9,510 bases of DNA from UMGS1908 sp045588795 (lineage in GTDB: Bacteria; Bacillota; Clostridia; Christensenellales; UBA1242). The stretch spans positions 1-9,510 of the forward strand of contig JAZNEY010000008.1 in the NCBI GenBank assembly GCA_045588795.1, read 5' to 3'. A model generated the notes under the pieces. The model was not told the origin of the DNA and did no database searches. It was given only the letters and a program-made list of their open reading frames with translations. A program made the translations under genes and the position numbers. Positions 5,961 through 9,510 of the stretch are shown here, in pieces; positions within the stretch are counted from its first letter, which is position 1, and each line of letters begins with the position of its first letter.

Positions 5961-7451
5961 TTAGGATAAAGTTTTTTTGTGTCGAATATTGTTACTTGAA
6001 TTTTGCGGGAAGAGTGTTTTTATATCAATCATATTAAAAGTAATCAACAAAATTAGAAGTGAAAGCACAGAAACACCAGAAGAAAGCACAATTGAAAGAA
6101 TGTTGCTATTGATTGTTTTGGTGCAAATTCCATCAACAAAAAATGCAAACATACAAGCGGGAATACACATAGCGAGATTTTTAATTAAGACTTTTAAAGA
6201 CTCGGTTGTTAAAAGTTTTCTAATTGCAAGTAGGTTTAAAACGGATTGAAGAATTGAAAGCCCTGCAAAACCAATTAGTAGAGCATAAATCCCAAAATAC
6301 TTAGGCAGAAATATAACAGACAAAATAAGGAGTATGCTACAAACAATATTTATAAGTAGTCCAATTCGTTCCTTGTTTAATGCGTTTAATATGGCTGATG
6401 TTATTTGTGAAACTCCAAGAGGTAAGAGTAGAAAACTTCCAATGCTGAGCAGATGTCCTGCAAGTTCGTTTCCAAACAACCATAAACCTATATCATCACC
6501 TAAAATGAAGAAAATAGGGAAGAGTAAAAGGGAGATGATTATTGAATAAGAAATTGATTGATTTGTTTGCTTTTTAACAGATTTTGTGTCGGTGCTAGAA
6601 AGTTCTGGTAGAAGTGCAACAGAGATTGAGCCTATTATGGTTCCGGGTATTGTAAGAAGAGGGAATACCATTCCCATAACCACGCCAAACTCACTAACTG
6701 CGGTAGTCAAATTCATACCGCTCTTTGCAAGCATTGCAGGGAATATTACGCTTATAAGCATTGAGACCATACTTGTTCCAATTCTGACAAGGGCAATTGG
6801 TGTACTTTCTTTTACGAGGCTTATCATATTTGTTGGCGATAAGTATAATTTTCCGCCTTGCTTAAAGTAGATTAATATTGCAATTACAGAACTTAATGAA
6901 CAGGCAATAGTGTAAGTTAAAGATGCTTTTATGTCGCCTGAAAGATTTATAACAAGTGAAAAAACGACAATGCAACAAACAAATCGAATAACTTGTTCAA
7001 GTAGTTCAATGAATCCTAGCGTAAAAAACTGCTTTTTACCCCAAAATGCACCTCTAAATGGAACATAAACGGCGGTAAATAATACAGCGGGCAAAAGGAA
7101 GTATAAGCAGTTTAATGATTGAGATTGTCCCCAAATTGAACTAAATAGTGATGGGAAAAATACGATTGTTAAAATTACAATAGTTGTTATAGCAAGGCAA
7201 ACTGCAAGACCTGCACCAACTACCTTATTTTCGCAAGAATTATTTCTTGCAATCTTTCTCGAAATTACAAGAGGAAGTCCGCTTGTTACAAGAGAGCAAA
7301 GCAAGAAAAATGCACTCAAAGAAATCTGATAATAACCGAGAGCTTCGGCACCTATTTTTCTTGATATGTAAATTTTAAGTAAAAATCCTAGTATTCTTGT
7401 TACAACTCCAAGAAAAGTTGTAATAATAACCGCTTTGAAAAATGCTTTCAT
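5961..7451 (-). CDS. spoVB: SpoVB-like lipid flippase (MOP superfamily)
   Basis: A 496-residue very hydrophobic protein with about 12-14 transmembrane segments, the normal length for SpoVB/polysaccharide-transporter members of the MOP exporter superfamily (relatives of MurJ). The family's first helix is recognisable (K-A-x-I-I-T-x-x-x-x-V-T-R-I-L-G-F at about 7-23), followed by I-S-R-K-I-G-A-E-A-L-G-Y-Y and, at about 131-150, an R-G-A-F-W-G segment leading to L-E-Q-V-I-R-F, which resembles the R-G-x-F-Q-G...E-Q segment of SpoVB. The likely role is moving lipid-linked peptidoglycan precursors across the membrane, in SpoVB's case for spore cortex synthesis. The neighbouring sporulation genes favour spoVB, but clostridial genomes carry several paralogues, so a general cell-wall flippase remains possible. 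The ribosome binding site before ATG (7449-7451, complement) is weak. Downstream are the DUF421 and DUF4363 genes. Confidence 0.8.
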   Translation of the reverse strand: MKAFFKAVIITTFLGVVTRILGFLLKIYISRKIGAEALGYYQISLSAFFLLCSLVTSGLPLVISRKIARNNSCENKVVGAGLAVCLAITTIVILTIVFFPSLFSSIWGQSQSLNCLYFLLPAVLFTAVYVPFRGAFWGKKQFFTLGFIELLEQVIRFVCCIVVFSLVINLSGDIKASLTYTIACSLSSVIAILIYFKQGGKLYLSPTNMISLVKESTPIALVRIGTSMVSMLISVIFPAMLAKSGMNLTTAVSEFGVVMGMVFPLLTIPGTIIGSISVALLPELSSTDTKSVKKQTNQSISYSIIISLLLFPIFFILGDDIGLWLFGNELAGHLLSIGSFLLLPLGVSQITSAILNALNKERIGLLINIVCSILLILSVIFLPKYFGIYALLIGFAGLSILQSVLNLLAIRKLLTTESLKVLIKNLAMCIPACMFAFFVDGICTKTINSNILSIVLSSGVSVLSLLILLITFNMIDIKTLFPQNSSNNIRHKKTLS

Positions 7452-7493
7452 ACTTTATGTTATTTAAAACTTTTGGTAGTTATGAATTATTAG

Positions 7494-7523
7494 TTGCCAA
7501 ATTTTATAATTGAGTTGTAAAAT
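7494..7523 (+). promoter_or_regulatory. Sigma-A-type promoter for the GNAT gene
   Basis: TTGCCA (7494-7499) and TAAAAT (7518-7523), each 5 of 6 to consensus with an 18-nt spacer, point toward the gene starting at 7560. The predicted transcript would begin near 7530. This is the best-matching promoter in the window. Confidence 0.55.
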
Positions 7524-7532
7524 ATAGGTAAA
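7503..7532 (-). promoter_or_regulatory. Possible promoter for the spoVB-DUF421-DUF4363 run
   Basis: On the minus strand, TTTACC (complement of 7527-7532) and TATAAA (complement of 7503-7508) have an 18-nt spacer and point toward the spoVB start at 7451. The -35 is only 4 of 6. It overlaps the plus-strand promoter almost entirely, so the two could not easily be occupied at once. Confidence 0.35.
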
Positions 7533-7559
7533 CACAAAAGAAATTACGAGGGTGAATTT

Positions 7560-8684
7560 ATGATAGAAGTTGTAAAAATAAAAAATAAAAAAGAATTTAA
7601 AAAGTTCGTTAAATTTCCGACCGAACTTTATAAAAATAATCCATATTATGTTCCACCAATGGAAATTGATGAACTAAATTTAACAAATCCAAAGAAAAAC
7701 GCATCATTTGATGATTGTGATGCTAGCTATTGGCTATGTTATAAAGATGGAAAGGTTGTCGGGCGTATTGCTGGTATTATATGTAAATTGTATAATGAAA
7801 AGAATAATGCCAAAAGGGCAAGATTTTCAAGGTTTGACTTAATTGATGACCCAGATGTTGCAAAAGCATTATTGACTGTTGCTGAAAATTGGGCAAGAGA
7901 AATGGGTATGGAAGATATTCACGGACCTCTTGGCTTTAATGACCTCGAAAGGGAGGGGCTTTTGACATATGGATTTGATACGATTGGGACCTATCAAGGT
8001 TCTTGGAATGCTGAATACTATGAAAAGCATATTTTGGCAAACGGGTATGAGCCAGATGTAAGATGGGTAGAGTGGCGAATAACAATGCCTGATAAAGTTG
8101 ATGAGAAAGTTGAAAGAATGGCGGGTATAATAGAACGCAGATATGGTTTTCACGAAAAGAAATTCAAAAATACAAAAGAAATTATTGATAAGTATGGAAA
8201 AGAAATCTTTGAAGTTCTTGATGAGTCATTTGCGCCTCTTTATGGAACAATGCCATTTAATGAAAAACTTGTAAAGCAAACAATCGATTTGTTTAAACTT
8301 ATCATTGACAAAGACTATGTTAGTATTGTGTTTGATAAGGAGGACAGGGTTGCTGGCTTTGGTATAGGATATCCATCAATGGCAAGGGCTATGCAAAAAT
8401 CGAAGGGAAGATTGTTGCCATTTGGAATTTTTAGAATGTTGCACGACATAAGGCATCCAAAGTATTTAGAACTTGCTTTAATTGGTGTTAAGCCTAAATA
8501 TCAACAGATGGGTGTTACTGCTATCATAATTAAAAATATGATGGAAAGAATTATAAATAATAAAATTATATATGCAGATACGGGTTGCCAACTTGAATCA
8601 AATAAGGCGGTAATTAATTCTCTTGATATGCTACCAAGGGAGTTGGTGCGAAAAAAGGTATGTTATCTAAAAAAATTAAAATAA
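7560..8684 (+). CDS. Large GNAT-fold acyltransferase-like protein, function unknown
   Basis: A 374-residue soluble protein of a family found in Clostridia and Bacteroidetes, annotated as GNAT N-acetyltransferase and, I believe, related to E. coli YghO. The N-terminal half holds the most recognisable family signature, G-P-L-G-F-N-D-L-E-R-E-G at 122-133, followed by an aromatic Y-Y-E-K-H-I-L-A-N-G-Y-E and V-R-W-V-E-W-R-I stretch. The C-terminal half contains a weak acyl-CoA-binding motif A, G-V-K-P-K-Y-Q-Q-M-G at 309-318, whose final Gly/Ala is replaced by Thr. There are no membrane segments or signal peptide. ATG 7560 follows GAGGGTGA (7548-7555), 4 nt away. It is a single-gene unit with its own promoter and terminator, divergent from spoVB and upstream of spo0A. 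The substrate is unknown; a lipid- or amino-acid-related acyl transfer is possible but not shown. Confidence 0.75.
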   Translation: MIEVVKIKNKKEFKKFVKFPTELYKNNPYYVPPMEIDELNLTNPKKNASFDDCDASYWLCYKDGKVVGRIAGIICKLYNEKNNAKRARFSRFDLIDDPDVAKALLTVAENWAREMGMEDIHGPLGFNDLEREGLLTYGFDTIGTYQGSWNAEYYEKHILANGYEPDVRWVEWRITMPDKVDEKVERMAGIIERRYGFHEKKFKNTKEIIDKYGKEIFEVLDESFAPLYGTMPFNEKLVKQTIDLFKLIIDKDYVSIVFDKEDRVAGFGIGYPSMARAMQKSKGRLLPFGIFRMLHDIRHPKYLELALIGVKPKYQQMGVTAIIIKNMMERIINNKIIYADTGCQLESNKAVINSLDMLPRELVRKKVCYLKKLK

Positions 8685-8711
8685 TTATGCTTTCATAATG
8701 AATAATATCGA

Positions 8712-8749
8712 AAAACTTCACAATAATTAAGTTGTGGAGTTTTATTTTT
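8712..8749 (+). terminator. Rho-independent terminator after the GNAT gene
   Basis: A 12-bp stem (8712-8723 with 8732-8743, one T-G wobble) with an 8-nt loop is followed by a T-rich stretch (ATTTTTA). It lies 27 nt after the stop codon. The stem is AT-rich at its base and carries a run of A before it, so it could also work partly in the opposite direction. Confidence 0.8.
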
Positions 8750-8971
8750 ATATATTTTTATGAAAATGGCGACAACATTGATTAAATCGTGACATTATTT
8801 CTTTTCATTAGCCAAAATTGATGGGTTTAATGCGAATATCTACAAAAATCTCTTGTAAGCAGACATTTATATACAAAAATATACAAGGCAAGGCTTCTTG
8901 TGGTGTGTTAGACTTAATGTCACAATCGCTCGTAAAAAGCGCAAAATATTTAATTTTTAAGGAGGCCTATT
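8750..8971 (+). promoter_or_regulatory. Upstream regulatory region of spo0A
   Basis: About 220 nt with no credible gene. It holds GTGACATTA at 8789-8797 and the same 9-mer inverted at 8915-8923 (TAATGTCAC), a 10-bp tandem repeat with core ATATACAA at 8869-8888, and TGGCGAC (8767-8773), one mismatch from the Spo0A box. I could not find a convincing sigma-A or sigma-H promoter, although one must be here. AAGGAGG at 8959-8965 is the spo0A ribosome binding site. Confidence 0.4.
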
Positions 8972-9510
8972 GTGAAAAAACACAAGCTAATGATAATCGA
9001 TTGTAAAGAAGATTGTCAAAATTTAACAAAATTTTTTGAGGGGGTTGAACAAGTTGATGTCGTTGCGACTTGTATTGATGGTGAAGATGCTATTGATACT
9101 GCTATCAGTTGCGAACCTGATATAATAGTAACAGATGTTATACTTCCAGAAAAAGATGGCTTTGAACTTTGTGCAAGGATAAAAGCGGAACTTCCAAAAT
9201 GTAAGTTTATTATGACTTCACTATTAAATTCAGCGTTCTATATAAATAAAGCTGTTAAGATGGGTGTTTCATATTATATGTTAAAGCCAATAGATTCAAA
9301 TACTCTTGCTAGAAGAATAGTTGAAATATGTAGTGAGGGTGAAAAACCAACCACCAGCGAAGAAAAGAGGTTGGAGGAAAAAATCACTAACATATTTATA
9401 ACCGTTGGAATACCGGCACATATAAAAGGCTATCAATATTTAAGATGTGCAATAATGATGGTAATAGAGAATCTGGATGTAATCAATTCAATAACCAAAA
9501 AGCTTTATCC
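8972..9510 (+). CDS. spo0A: Sporulation master regulator Spo0A (3' end outside window)
   Basis: The first 179 residues of a protein normally about 260-270 long; it is truncated by the window edge, not broken. Residues 1-120 are a receiver domain: D10, phospho-acceptor D55 in V-T-D-V-I-L-P, T82, and K105-P. From about 137 the DNA-binding domain begins with the diagnostic G-I-P-A-H-I-K-G-Y segment (146-154) and N-S-I-T-K-K-L-Y (172-179), which identify Spo0A specifically. The second acidic-pocket residue, Asp in B. subtilis (D11), is Cys11 here. Eight cysteines occur in the visible part (11, 15, 34, 47, 67, 77, 120, 159). The linker between domains is short (about 15 residues). GTG 8972 is chosen because AAGGAGG ends 6 nt before it and it aligns with the family N-terminus. 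When phosphorylated it activates sporulation promoters such as spoIIA. The usual upstream neighbour spoIVB is absent. Confidence 0.93.
   Translation, partial: MKKHKLMIIDCKEDCQNLTKFFEGVEQVDVVATCIDGEDAIDTAISCEPDIIVTDVILPEKDGFELCARIKAELPKCKFIMTSLLNSAFYINKAVKMGVSYYMLKPIDSNTLARRIVEICSEGEKPTTSEEKRLEEKITNIFITVGIPAHIKGYQYLRCAIMMVIENLDVINSITKKLY

Noticed and set aside
5977..6870. Plus-strand reading frames opposite spoVB
   Set aside because: They are antisense to an intact 496-residue membrane protein and have no start signals or domain features.
8818..9006. Plus-strand 62-residue reading frame between the GNAT gene and spo0A
   Set aside because: It overlaps the spo0A start in another frame, has no ribosome binding site and no recognisable protein features; the spo0A frame with its strong AAGGAGG explains the sequence better.

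Overview
This looks like a chromosomal segment of an AT-rich, spore-forming (or recently spore-forming) Firmicute, most likely an anaerobic Clostridia-type bacterium. The evidence is an intact spoIIAA-spoIIAB-sigF operon, a SpoVB-type flippase, the start of spo0A, strong AGGAGG-type ribosome binding sites and very short intergenic gaps. I cannot assign a genus. I see no mobile element, CRISPR array, tRNA or rRNA.

Layout. Positions 60-3068 (+) form a tight three-gene run: a shikimate-kinase-fold protein that has lost its catalytic motifs, a full-length transketolase (tkt) and a type 1 isopentenyl-diphosphate isomerase (idi). It ends in a clear intrinsic terminator at 3083-3120. Positions 3238-4800 (+) are the forespore sigma-factor operon: anti-anti-sigma SpoIIAA, anti-sigma SpoIIAB and sigma-F. 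Positions 4797-7451 (-) are a convergent membrane-protein run, read right to left: SpoVB-like flippase, DUF421 (YetF-type) protein and a small DUF4363 protein. The sigF and DUF4363 stop codons overlap. A divergent promoter region at 7452-7559 separates this run from a large GNAT-fold protein (7560-8684, +), which ends in a terminator at 8712-8749. After a regulatory gap of about 220 nt, spo0A (8972 onward, +) runs off the right edge of the window.

How the genes fit together. Spo0A is the master response regulator of sporulation entry and normally switches on spoIIA, whose product sigma-F is held by SpoIIAB and released by dephosphorylated SpoIIAA. SpoVB acts later, in spore cortex peptidoglycan. 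Transketolase supplies erythrose-4-phosphate (the shikimate pathway precursor) and pentose phosphates, and IDI interconverts IPP and DMAPP for isoprenoids such as undecaprenyl phosphate.

The observations most worth a second look are: (1) the first gene aligns without gaps to shikimate kinase from its start through the third beta-strand region, yet has lost the Walker A loop, the second Asp of the DxD motif and the GGG motif, while keeping two substrate-binding arginines, and it is coupled to transketolase; (2) Spo0A has Cys in place of the second acidic-pocket Asp and is unusually rich in cysteine.
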